From positions 1 to 64,000 of the forward strand of contig JBBDXS010000019.1 of the NCBI GenBank assembly GCA_040902195.1: 64,000 nt of DNA, in the 5' to 3' direction. A model generated the notes under the pieces. That model was not told where the DNA came from and made no database searches. It worked only from the letters and a program-made list of their open reading frames with translations. The stretch is from JBBDXS01 sp040902195 (GTDB taxonomy: Bacteria; Chloroflexota; Dehalococcoidia; DSTF01; RBG-16-68-14). Shown one piece after another: positions 23,821-31,234 of the stretch. Position numbers and translations under genes: made by a program. How positions within the stretch are numbered: the stretch's first letter is position 1; each line of letters starts with the position of its first letter.

Positions 23821-23942
23821 TGCGTGGTCCGCAGCGAGCTGCGCTCGCTGGACAGAGCTAAAGCTGTGTCCCTACGGCTGCCGCCGCGGCCGCACGCCGC
23901 GAACAGCAGGACGAGCACGAGGGCTGGGATGAGCGCGCGCAT
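23817..23942 (-). pseudogene. Lipoprotein gene truncated by a family-3 repeat
   Basis: The frame reads MRALIPALVLVLLFAACGRG and GS, a complete lipoprotein signal with lipobox LFAAC, and then immediately RRDTALALSSERSSLRTTQ, which is translated family-3 repeat. Only 41 codons remain. The start is one base after the DinB-like stop, and the new stop overlaps the ATG of the next lipoprotein, so the shortened frame may still couple translation between its neighbours. Confidence 0.55.
23829..23880. repeat. Family-3 repeat, long form
   Basis: CCGCAGCGAGCTGCGCTCGC followed by TGGACAGAGCT-AAA-GCTGTGTCC and CTACGGC. It sits inside the 23817-23942 frame. Confidence 0.75.
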
Positions 23943-23943
23943 A

Positions 23944-24381
23944 TCAGGACCTCACGATCGCGTTGCGATGGGCTCGGTAGTGCTGGGCGCCGTCGGCGTG
24001 GGCGAACGCCTCGACCGCCTTGTCCCAGCGTTCTGCCGGGACGGACTCGATGACCTGGCTGCGGCGCTCGAACTGCGTCTCGGCGCGCGAACGGGCATCG
24101 TCGAGCGTGAGGGCGGCATCCTCGGCCTGCCAGCGCGCGTTGATCTCGTCGTCGGTGCCCTCGATGGGCGACGGCTGATCGCGGCCGGCGACGTAGGCCT
24201 CGAGGCTGCTGGTCGAGTGCTCCATCCAGCGGGCGAGGTGCGCGTAGACGTCTCGTGCGGTCCAGCCGGGCGACGCGGGATCGTGCAGGACTGCGTCCGG
24301 ATGCGCCTCGAGATCGAGGACGAGCGCCTCCCATTCTTCGAGGTCGTTATCGAGCATGGCGCGGACGTGTTGGGGGTTCAT
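23944..24381 (-). CDS. DinB/ClbS-like four-helix protein
   Basis: 145 residues from the ATG at 24381. GWTARDVYAHLARWMEHSTS carries the first metal-type His; the pattern PIEGTDDEINARWQAEDAAL and the ending GAQHYRAHRNAIV are familiar from small DinB-superfamily proteins (ClbS/DfsB or maleylpyruvate-isomerase-N groups). These often act as thiol-dependent or metal-dependent protective enzymes. The frame is open upstream over repeat sequence only. Confidence 0.75.
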   Translation of the reverse strand: MNPQHVRAMLDNDLEEWEALVLDLEAHPDAVLHDPASPGWTARDVYAHLARWMEHSTSSLEAYVAGRDQPSPIEGTDDEINARWQAEDAALTLDDARSRAETQFERRSQVIESVPAERWDKAVEAFAHADGAQHYRAHRNAIVRS

Positions 24382-24420
24382 GATGAGAGCTGTCAATCTA
24401 CGGACGGTTACCGCGCGTTC

Positions 24421-24525
24421 CGCAGCGAGCTGCGCTCGCTGGACAGACCTGTCGCCGTCGGCGACTCTTCGACAAGGTTTGTCCCTACAGCGGGGGCGCA
24501 CAGCTATGCGCCCCTACGATTTTCA
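24421..24525. repeat. Family-3 and family-4 repeats
   Basis: CCGCAGCGAGCTGCGCTCGC, TGGACAGACCTGTC ... GGTTTGTCCCTACAG, then a family-4 half ending ATGCGCCCCTACG. No gene between 24382 and 24522. Confidence 0.7.
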
Positions 24526-25782
24526 AATCGAGCTGTTCACTTCGTATTCGATGCCGGCGAGCTGTTGGTCGCGCCACTTCTGGTGCTGTTTGTGGCGTTC
24601 CTTGAACTCCGGCAGCACTTGCTTGCCGAAGAGCTCGATCGACGCCATGACGTCCTCGTGCTTACGCGCGCCGGACTGCGCGACGAAGATCATCGTATCG
24701 AGGTGGGCGTCCTCGTACTTACGCAGCGTGTCGCGGATGAAGTCCGGCGTGCCGATGCAACCGCCGCGTTGGGCGGCGCGCCAGAGCGCGCGCTGGACCT
24801 CGTCCTCGGGCTCGGTGTCGGACGAACCCTCGCCGCTGGTACCGAAGCCCCCGAGCTGCCGGCGGAGCTGGAGCATGCCCAGCCGCTCCTCCGGCGGCGT
24901 GTCCTTAAACTTGCGATAGATGTTGGCGTGGCCAGGCTGGTGGCCCGGGCCGGTGAGCGGCGAGTAGTAGTAGCCGAGCGAGTACGAGAAGAACTGCGTG
25001 CCTTCGACGCCCTTCTCGATCGCCTCCTCGTCCGTTGGACAGCACATGAGCGACGACAGCACGGCGAGCGCGGGGTTGATCGCCTTGCCGATCGGCATGC
25101 ATTCGTCGCGGACGAGCTCGAAGTACTGCGCGACGCGCTCGTGCGCCTCGTCCGGCGTCTCGAACGCAAAGCCGAGCGAGCCCATGCCGAGCCGCGCGGC
25201 GACCATCGTCGTCTCGCGCCGCGAAGACGCGACCCACAACGGCGGGTGCGGCTTCTGCAGGGGCTTCGGGATCACGTTGCGCGACGGCATGCCGAAGTAG
25301 GCGCCCTCGTAGCCGGGGTAGGGCGTCTCGGTCATCATCTTGATGCACTCGCGCGTGGCCTCTTCCCACATCAGTTTCTTCTCTTCGCGGCTCACGCCGA
25401 AGCCGCCTAGCTCCATCTCGGACGCCGACTCGCCCGTGCCGAACTCGACGCGGCCGTCCGAGACGAGATCGAGCGTGGCGATGCGCTCCGCAACGCGCGC
25501 GGGGTGGTTGTAGCGCGGCGGCATGAGTGCGATGCCGTGGCCGAGGCGGATGTTCTTGGTGCGCTGGCTGGCGGCGGCGAGAAACACCTCGGGCGCGGTC
25601 GAGTGGGCGTACTCCTCGAGGAAGTGGTGCTCGACCTCGAAGACGTAGTCGAAGCCGAGCTCGTCCGCCAGCTCGATCTGGTCGAGGGCGTTCTTGATCA
25701 GCTTGTGCTCGTCGTCGGGGTCCCACTGGTCCTTGTCGTAGGGCTTGGGGAGCTGGTGTTCGTAGAAGAGCCCGAATTTCAC
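24523..25782 (-). CDS. LLM class flavin-dependent oxidoreductase
   Basis: 419 residues, luciferase-like monooxygenase of the longer type. It starts MKFGLFYEHQLPKPY, has LGFDYVFEVEHHFLEEYAHS, AASQRTKNIRLGHGIALMPP, and DLVSDGRVEFGTGESASEME, all standard for the flavin-dependent group. It has no obvious operon partner; a family-5 repeat lies directly before its start. Substrate unknown. Confidence 0.9.
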   Translation of the reverse strand: MKFGLFYEHQLPKPYDKDQWDPDDEHKLIKNALDQIELADELGFDYVFEVEHHFLEEYAHSTAPEVFLAAASQRTKNIRLGHGIALMPPRYNHPARVAERIATLDLVSDGRVEFGTGESASEMELGGFGVSREEKKLMWEEATRECIKMMTETPYPGYEGAYFGMPSRNVIPKPLQKPHPPLWVASSRRETTMVAARLGMGSLGFAFETPDEAHERVAQYFELVRDECMPIGKAINPALAVLSSLMCCPTDEEAIEKGVEGTQFFSYSLGYYYSPLTGPGHQPGHANIYRKFKDTPPEERLGMLQLRRQLGGFGTSGEGSSDTEPEDEVQRALWRAAQRGGCIGTPDFIRDTLRKYEDAHLDTMIFVAQSGARKHEDVMASIELFGKQVLPEFKERHKQHQKWRDQQLAGIEYEVNSSI

Positions 25783-25789
25783 GAGCGAA

Positions 25790-26010
25790 CCTCAGGAACG
25801 AGGAACCAGGAGCAGGGAACAAGGGATTGATCGTGGCGACGCTCTCGATGGGCCATGGCGGGGGTATTCTAGCGGATCGCGGGGAGGTGCACCGCTGCTA
25901 TGCGGGGCCCCTATTTTTGGAAGCGAGGCCCAGATTAGGCGCTGGGCGGGGTGTGTGAACGGCCCCGGCATGCCGAACCTTCGATTAGGAGTCGAGCAGC
26001 CGAGGTTGCT
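25790..26010. repeat. Family-5 repeat and leader of the methyltransferase gene
   Basis: GGAACGAGGAACCAGGAGCA, then GGGAACAAGGGATTGATCGT, at about 25795-25834. The remainder to 26010 shows no gene; GAGG lies 6 bases before the ATG at 26011. Confidence 0.7.
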
Positions 26011-26868
26011 ATGAAGATGGAAGATCGCCACGCTGTGCTCTCGCCGCGGCCCGAGCGGCCGCTCGAGCCGATACCGATCGGCGCCCGCAACTACCGCGCC
26101 TTCGTCGGCCCGCCCGAGACGTATGACGTGATGGGCGCCCTGCAGTTCAGCCTGCTCACCTTCCTTGGCCTGCGACAGGACAGCTACCTGCTGGACGTAG
26201 GCTGTGGCTCGCTGCGGGCCGGGCGCCTCTTCATCCCGTTCCTGCTGCCCGAGCGTTACTACGGCGTCGAGCCGGAGCAGTGGCTGATCGAGGAAGGGAT
26301 CGCTCACGAGGTCGGAGACGAGATGGTCTCGTTGAAGCGGCCGGTCTTCAGCAACACGAGCGACTTCCAGTTGAGGGAGCTCGATCAGCAGTTCGACTTC
26401 ATCCTGGCCCAGTCCATCTTCTCTCACGCGTCCCTGCAGCAGGTGCGCGCGTGCCTGGCGGAAGCGAGCGCGGTGTTAGAGCCCGGCGGCCTGATGACCG
26501 CAACGTTCTGCGAGGGAGATGACGACTACGCCGGCACGGACTGGGTTTACCCGGGCTGCGTCTCGTACACCATGGAGACCATGATGGGGCTCGCTGCAGA
26601 GCAGGGGTTTGCGTGCCGCGCTGTTCAATGGCCGCATCCAGCTCAGCAGACGTGGCTTGTCTACGCTCATGAGGGATTCGAAGACCGGATCCCTCCGGAG
26701 TGGGACGCAGCGCCGTCGGTCCTCCTGGAATCGGAGCTGCGGTTCGCTAAGGAACGGTTGAGGAAACTAGAGACGCATCCGTATGTCAGAATGGGGCTGC
26801 GAGTCGTAAGTAGCGGCGCCTATACTCGGGTGCGGTCTGCGATAGGCCGCCTGCGCAAGACCGCCTAG
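26011..26868 (+). CDS. Class I SAM-dependent methyltransferase
   Basis: 285 residues. Motif I is LLDVGCGSLRAGRLFIPF; YYGVEPEQWLIEEG follows where the adenosyl ribose is bound; FDFILAQSIFSHASLQQVRA is the strand-4 region and LEPGGLMTATFCEGD the post-II motif. The C-terminal about 60 residues are basic. The ATG at 26011 is preferred to the GTG at 25951 because the upstream codons have no protein-like character. Target unknown, possibly a glycan or small molecule. Confidence 0.85.
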   Translation: MKMEDRHAVLSPRPERPLEPIPIGARNYRAFVGPPETYDVMGALQFSLLTFLGLRQDSYLLDVGCGSLRAGRLFIPFLLPERYYGVEPEQWLIEEGIAHEVGDEMVSLKRPVFSNTSDFQLRELDQQFDFILAQSIFSHASLQQVRACLAEASAVLEPGGLMTATFCEGDDDYAGTDWVYPGCVSYTMETMMGLAAEQGFACRAVQWPHPAQQTWLVYAHEGFEDRIPPEWDAAPSVLLESELRFAKERLRKLETHPYVRMGLRVVSSGAYTRVRSAIGRLRKTA

Positions 26869-26904
26869 CCGATTGCCGTCGCGCCGAGGGCCGCTTCTTC
26901 GAGG

Positions 26905-26948
26905 AATCAGGAACGGGGAACAAGGAACCAGGGATTGATCGCGGCGTC
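26905..26948. repeat. Family-5 repeat
   Basis: GGAATCAGGAACGGGGAACA, then AGGAACCAGGGATTGATCGC. It directly precedes the broken response regulator. Confidence 0.75.
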
Positions 26949-26987
26949 CTCGGCCCTGCGCCTAAGCGCCCGTACTCTAGCGGAAGC

Positions 26988-27140
26988 ATGCACATCCTGG
27001 TCGTCGAGGACGAAGGGCGAATCGCCGGCTTCATTCGGAGAGGACTCTCCGAGGAAGGCTACGCCGTCGATGTCGCGACCGACGGGGAGGAGACGCCGCA
27101 ACCGGCGCTGTCCTCGCCAGCGACACCAGCGACTAGATAG
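26988..27140 (+). pseudogene. 5' fragment of an OmpR-type response regulator gene
   Basis: The frame gives MHILVVEDEGRIAGFIRRGL and SEEGYAVDVATDGEE, the first about 35 residues of a receiver domain with the acidic pair intact. It then passes into a family-6 repeat (CAGCGACACCAGCGACTAG, inverse of 10963) and stops at 27138-27140. The phosphorylation site and DNA-binding domain are lost. Confidence 0.7.
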
Positions 27141-27156
27141 ACGTCCCTTCCTTCTG

Positions 27157-27191
27157 AATGAGAAGACCCGCCTCAGGCGGGTCTTCTCATT
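27157..27191. terminator. Bidirectional terminator hairpin
   Basis: AATGAGAAGACCCGCCT and AGGCGGGTCTTCTCATT are perfect 17-base arms around a single C. On the plus strand GTTTGG follows. The stop codon of the phosphotransferase gene lies in the right arm. Confidence 0.75.
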
Positions 27192-27822
27192 GTTTGGCGA
27201 GCTGGCGGAAGGCCGTCGGAGGCGGGCCGTTGTCGAGATGCTGTCGGATCAGCGCAGCACACTCCTCGGGCCTGAGCACTGAGGTGTCGACCTCTAGATC
27301 GTAGATGCCGGGGACGTGGACGCTCTCTTGCCAGAGACGCACCGGAGGCGGGACCGGCTCGTCCGGCGTGCCGATGAGATACTGGCCTTCCCGGCCCGAC
27401 TGAGCGACGTGGCGGCGTTCCATGATCACTTCGATCGGGCAGCGGACGCCGACGAAAAGGACGGGCAAGTCCGCCAGGCGTCGAGCGCAATCGATGAGGA
27501 TGTGTCGCGGGACTGCGTAGCCGTCGTGGTGGCCGACATCGACGACGACGTTGAGGCCAAGTCTGCCATGCGCGGCGATCGACTCGTACATGGCTGCGTA
27601 GAATACCGGAGCGAGCTGCTCGAGGTCTTGCCGCTCTCCACCGGGGCGCAGGCCGATCCCGGGACGGCAGCGCGGTGGCGTCACGACGAAAAAGATATCG
27701 ACGCCGAGGTTCATCCAGGGGCCGTCGAACGTCTCCTGGATCACGGCAACGATGCTCGACTTCCCCGACCTCGGAGCGCCGTTCAGGATGACGATCTGAC
27801 CCGGAGTTGTTGGCTCTTCCAT
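27187..27822 (-). CDS. Chloramphenicol phosphotransferase-like P-loop protein
   Basis: 211 residues. The P-loop is ILNGAPRSGKSSIVAVIQ (about 11-28), with the NGxxRSGKSS form of the CPT family. Then LGVDIFFVVTPP, LNVVVDVGHHDG and LPVLFVGVRCPIEVIMER are the expected later motifs; the catalytic Asp of CPT would be in GVDIFF. Family members phosphorylate chloramphenicol or related hydroxyls, but most genomic copies have unknown substrates. The ATG at 27822 has GAGGAGG 5 bases upstream. Confidence 0.82.
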   Translation of the reverse strand: MEEPTTPGQIVILNGAPRSGKSSIVAVIQETFDGPWMNLGVDIFFVVTPPRCRPGIGLRPGGERQDLEQLAPVFYAAMYESIAAHGRLGLNVVVDVGHHDGYAVPRHILIDCARRLADLPVLFVGVRCPIEVIMERRHVAQSGREGQYLIGTPDEPVPPPVRLWQESVHVPGIYDLEVDTSVLRPEECAALIRQHLDNGPPPTAFRQLAKQ

Positions 27823-27898
27823 CGCGGCCTCCTCGTTTGTGGTTCGATGATAGCAGGCCTTTGTGAGCGAGAGGTCACGTGCGATAGGCTGTCGCGCG

Positions 27899-28417
27899 AT
27901 GTACAACCGCGCAGCGCTCGAAGACCTGTTCGACTACACGACGTTCACGTGGGAGTCGTACGGCCGGTCGCTCAAACAGCTCCCGCCGGATGCGCTCACG
28001 CGGCCCATCGCTGGTTCCGGGTGGAGCTCGTTGTGGGAGGTACTCGTTCACCTCGCGGTGGCCTGGGACGAATGGCTGCGCGATCGCCTCGGCCTAGACA
28101 ACGCGCTCGATGTGGATGCGGCGTCGCTGGTGTCGTGGGACGATATCCAGGCCATACGCGAACGGACGCGCGGCTGGCTGAAGCGGGTCCTCGAAGAGAC
28201 GGCGGACGAAGAGCTGCACGGTCGCGCAGCGCTGATGTTTGAAGGCACGGCTGCCGAGATTCGAGCGACTGCGGCGGACATCCTCGCGCACATGCTCCTC
28301 CACGAACGCGGCCACCACGGCGACATCTCGACGCTGCTGGTGCAGCTCGGCGCGATGGCTCCGAACGTCGACTACATCGTCTACCTCTGGTTCAAGCAAC
28401 GGCGAGAAACCGGATAG
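27899..28417 (+). CDS. DinB family protein
   Basis: 172 residues, four-helix bundle. Metal-type His residues are at LWEVLVHLAVAWDEWLRD and near the end in MLLHERGHHGDISTLLVQLG, which is the typical DinB C-terminal motif. The ATG at 27899 is used; an in-frame GTG at 27863 lies in the divergent promoter region. Most DinB proteins are metal-dependent thiol transferases or unknown; no partner suggests more. Confidence 0.85.
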   Translation: MYNRAALEDLFDYTTFTWESYGRSLKQLPPDALTRPIAGSGWSSLWEVLVHLAVAWDEWLRDRLGLDNALDVDAASLVSWDDIQAIRERTRGWLKRVLEETADEELHGRAALMFEGTAAEIRATAADILAHMLLHERGHHGDISTLLVQLGAMAPNVDYIVYLWFKQRRETG

Positions 28418-28502
28418 CCCCGTCGCAGTTCCGTAACACATCCGCGTCGAATGATGGTTATGCTGCACGAAGAAGTACGCTCCTAGACGAAGGGACGGAA
28501 CT

Positions 28503-29285
28503 ATGTGTGCGAACCTGAACAAGAAGCTCACGAGACGAGAGGTGCTCGGGCTGATCGCGGCGGCGGGTGCCGTTGCCGTCGTAGGGTGCTCGGACGACAA
28601 CGGACCGTCCGGTACGGCGACGGCGACGAGCGCTCCGGCCGGCGCGCCGACGTCATCGGCTGCGGCGACAGCGACGCCTGCGCCGTCCACGCTATCGTGC
28701 ATTGTGAGTCCGGAGATGACGGAGGGACCGTTCTTCGTCGATGAGATGCTGAACCGCTCCGACATCACAGCGGACCCGAGCGACGGCTCGGTCTCCGACG
28801 GCGTGCCGCTCGCGCTGACGCTGAACATCTATGAGGTGAACGGCGACGAATGCGTACCGCTGGCCGGCGCGCTCATCGACATCTGGCACTGCGACGCAGC
28901 GGGCGCGTACTCGGACGTGGAGCAGAACGGCACGGCGGGGCGGAAGTTCCTGCGCGGCTACCAGGTCACGGACGATAACGGCGCGGTGCAGTTCGCGACG
29001 ATCTACCCGGGCTGGTACTCCGGCCGGGCGGTGCACATCCACCTGAAGGCCCGTAGCGATCCCGACGCGCCCGCGGGCTACGAGTTCACCACGCAGCTCT
29101 TCTTCGACGACGACCTGACGGACGAGGTATACACGCAGTCGCCGTACAACACGCGCGGCGAACGCGACGTTCGGAACGCGGACGACAACATCTTCTCGGG
29201 CGGCGGCGACCAGATGCTCCTGCCGATCACGCAGAGCGGCGACGGCTACGCCGCGACGTTCAGCATCGGCGTGGAGATGGCGTAG
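28503..29285 (+). CDS. Exported intradiol ring-cleavage dioxygenase-like protein
   Basis: 260 residues. A twin-arginine type signal (LTRREVLGLIAAAGAVAVVG) ends in a Cys (VVGC, Cys29), so it may be a Tat-exported lipoprotein. After a Thr/Ala/Pro linker comes the catechol-dioxygenase fold: MTEGPFFVDEMLNRSDI, IDIWHCDAAGAYSDVEQ (first Tyr ligand), TIYPGWYSGRAVHIHLKA (second Tyr and two His ligands). All four Fe(III) ligands are present. Extracellular aromatic ring opening is the likely activity; similar exported members are common in soil bacteria. Confidence 0.87.
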   Translation: MCANLNKKLTRREVLGLIAAAGAVAVVGCSDDNGPSGTATATSAPAGAPTSSAAATATPAPSTLSCIVSPEMTEGPFFVDEMLNRSDITADPSDGSVSDGVPLALTLNIYEVNGDECVPLAGALIDIWHCDAAGAYSDVEQNGTAGRKFLRGYQVTDDNGAVQFATIYPGWYSGRAVHIHLKARSDPDAPAGYEFTTQLFFDDDLTDEVYTQSPYNTRGERDVRNADDNIFSGGGDQMLLPITQSGDGYAATFSIGVEMA

Positions 29286-29297
29286 GAGGGGAGGGCG

Positions 29298-29915
29298 CTA
29301 GCGCCCGCCGGTGACGCCACCCGACTTGATCAGCAGGTCTTCGAGGTGCGCCTGCCACTCGAGGGCGGCGCGACGGCGCTCCGGCGTGCCGGCGAGCTCT
29401 TCGTAGATCGCCTGGCCCCAGCGCACGTGCTCCTCTTCTTCGAGGAGGATGTGGTTGATGATGCGCACCGTTGGGGCGTCGCAGACGGGGTCGGTCACGG
29501 TGATGTGGTGTCGATAGTAAACGGCCAGGTGCGTCTTGAGCACGCGATAGAGCCCGACGAGGCGTAGAAGCTGGTCGTCCTGGAGCTGCATCGCTTCGCA
29601 GAACTTGAGGAACTCTTCGTTCGGGGGCTCGGCCTTCGACGATGAGCGCAGCGTCGGTGGCGCCACGATGTCGGTGCCTTCCGTGACGCGCAGCTCGGGC
29701 AGACGCTGGCCGAGCCAGAATGAGTGGATCGAGTCCTGGTAGCAGTGCTCGCCGAGCGCGAACTTTACTTTTGGAGCGGGGCAGGTCGAAGCCCAGGCGG
29801 CGGCGGTCGTCATGCAGACGTTTTCGGCGAAGCGATAGTGGATCACGCGGCGCGCCGTCTCGTCGACCGAGAAGGCGCCGCCGATCTTGCGCGGGTCGAT
29901 GGCTAGCTCAGGCAT
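29298..29915 (-). CDS. Ferritin-like protein, third gene of a di-iron/ferredoxin operon
   Basis: 205 residues, helical. Candidate metal ligands: Glu56 (GEHCYQDSIHSFW) with His64, and Glu160/His163 in HILLEEEEHVRWGQ. This is half of the usual ferritin-like set plus further His/Glu residues (HLAVYYRHH), so a metal site is plausible. The ATG at 29915 overlaps the ferredoxin stop by 8 bases, so the two are coupled. No named family recognised. Confidence 0.7.
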   Translation of the reverse strand: MPELAIDPRKIGGAFSVDETARRVIHYRFAENVCMTTAAAWASTCPAPKVKFALGEHCYQDSIHSFWLGQRLPELRVTEGTDIVAPPTLRSSSKAEPPNEEFLKFCEAMQLQDDQLLRLVGLYRVLKTHLAVYYRHHITVTDPVCDAPTVRIINHILLEEEEHVRWGQAIYEELAGTPERRRAALEWQAHLEDLLIKSGGVTGGR

Positions 29916-30228
29916 GCGAGCCACTCACGGCGGCGACGGCGCGGCGCTGCCGCTCGAGCTTGATCTCGCGCGTGCGGCGCGCGTGGACGCGCGCCTTCTC
30001 CTTCGCGAGCTGGAGCTGGGCGGGATCGATCACGTAGTCGGGGTCCGGTTGGATGCAATCGACGGGACAGACCTGGACACAGATGTCGCAGCCGATGCAC
30101 CAGGCAGGATCGATGACGTGCTTGCGAGAGCCCGTCGAGAAGTAGAGGATGGCCTCGGTGGGACAGGCGCGGCGGCACAGACTGCAATTGATGCAGGGCT
30201 CGGGATCGATGGTGAGGACGGCGGGCAC
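29908..30228 (-). CDS. 2[4Fe-4S] ferredoxin
   Basis: 106 residues. Two classical cluster motifs: CINCSLCRRACP and CIGCDICVQVCP, each followed by the usual Pro/Asp-rich turn (VDCIQPDPDY). The C-terminal about 40 residues form a basic helix (KEKARVHARRTREIKLERQ). The GTG start overlaps the stop of the upstream ferritin-like gene by one base (TAGTG). It probably carries electrons to one or both ferritin-like neighbours. Confidence 0.93.
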   Translation of the reverse strand: MPAVLTIDPEPCINCSLCRRACPTEAILYFSTGSRKHVIDPAWCIGCDICVQVCPVDCIQPDPDYVIDPAQLQLAKEKARVHARRTREIKLERQRRAVAAVSGSHA

Positions 30229-31043
30229 TAGGACTGTCCGTTGCCGGCGGCGAAGGCCGCATGCGCGCGGCCGATCTCCTCGGCGAAGAACTCCTTGAGC
30301 TCCTCAGTCTGGTCTTCGCTGAGCGAGCTGCGCTGCGACGTCATGTACTCGAAAAAGGCGTGAGCGCGGAGCGCGCGCTGCTCGGCCTCGGGGTCGTCGG
30401 CGGTGAGCGCCTTGACGAAGTAGTCGCCGATTGTGACGTGCGTGACTTCGTCGGCCCAGTTGTAGTCGTAGCATTGCGCAAGTAGCTCATCGCCGACCCG
30501 ATGGCCGAGCTTCGAGATCTCCTCGAAGAATGTGAGTCCACGGCCCTCAAGCGAGACGTTGACCATCGAGAGCATCGTGGCGGGCTGATTGAAGGCGGCC
30601 TCCATGACGGCGGGCGCCTGGCCGTTCGTCTGCTGGACGCCGCCGGCGAACGTGTCCGGGTAGTCGTTGAGGTGGCCGCCATACCCCTCGAGCAGTTGGG
30701 TCGCGAAGTTGGCGTGGCGGCTCTCGTCCCACGTCTGGCGCGCGATTGCCATGATCAAGCTCCATGGCACGTCCCAGTCCTGCCACTCGCAGACCTTGCG
30801 CGAGAACGCGTCGATGCCGGCGTACTCGGGGCTGGCGATGCTGCAGAGCAGCGCCTTCTTGTACTCGAGGTTTTCCGGGTCGGCCTGGATCAGCTCGCGG
30901 AGCTGGGCGCCCTCGTAGTTGTCGGCGCGGCCGAGGTTCTCGGCGAGCTTGGCGCGGTCGTCGTCGGATATCTCGGTGATGGGCGTATAGGGCGGCTCCC
31001 GGCGCGAGGGCATCTCTTTGATGTGCTCTGCGAGCTTGGACAT
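30228..31043 (-). CDS. Ferritin-like di-iron protein, first gene of the operon
   Basis: 271 residues, helical. A complete candidate di-iron set is visible: Glu73 (SPEYAGIDAF), Glu107-xx-His110 (WDESRHANFA), Glu166 (SLEGRGL) and Glu199-xx-His202 (ADEVTHVTIGD). This is the arrangement of di-iron oxygenases and desaturases rather than storage ferritins. A good promoter and a GGAGGAG site 7 bases before the ATG control the three-gene operon. A decayed partial copy of this gene and its promoter lies at 39003-39144. Confidence 0.8.
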   Translation of the reverse strand: MSKLAEHIKEMPSRREPPYTPITEISDDDRAKLAENLGRADNYEGAQLRELIQADPENLEYKKALLCSIASPEYAGIDAFSRKVCEWQDWDVPWSLIMAIARQTWDESRHANFATQLLEGYGGHLNDYPDTFAGGVQQTNGQAPAVMEAAFNQPATMLSMVNVSLEGRGLTFFEEISKLGHRVGDELLAQCYDYNWADEVTHVTIGDYFVKALTADDPEAEQRALRAHAFFEYMTSQRSSLSEDQTEELKEFFAEEIGRAHAAFAAGNGQS

Positions 31044-31083
31044 GGGGCGACTCCTCCGTCTAATGAACGGTCGTGTCGAGGGG

Positions 31084-31113
31084 AGTATAGAGTAACCCTA
31101 CCGTGCGCGTCAA
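31084..31113 (-). promoter_or_regulatory. Promoter of the ferritin-like/ferredoxin operon
   Basis: On the minus strand TTGACG (31108-31113) and TATACT (31084-31089) are separated by 18 bases. The leader to the ATG at 31043 is about 35 bases. Confidence 0.75.
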
Positions 31114-31152
31114 GGTTGCGGACTCGGGTCGGAGTAGCGAGACAACCAAGTA

Positions 31153-31211
<59 letters not shown>

Positions 31212-31234
31212 CTGGGTTTCGATATCTGCGATCG

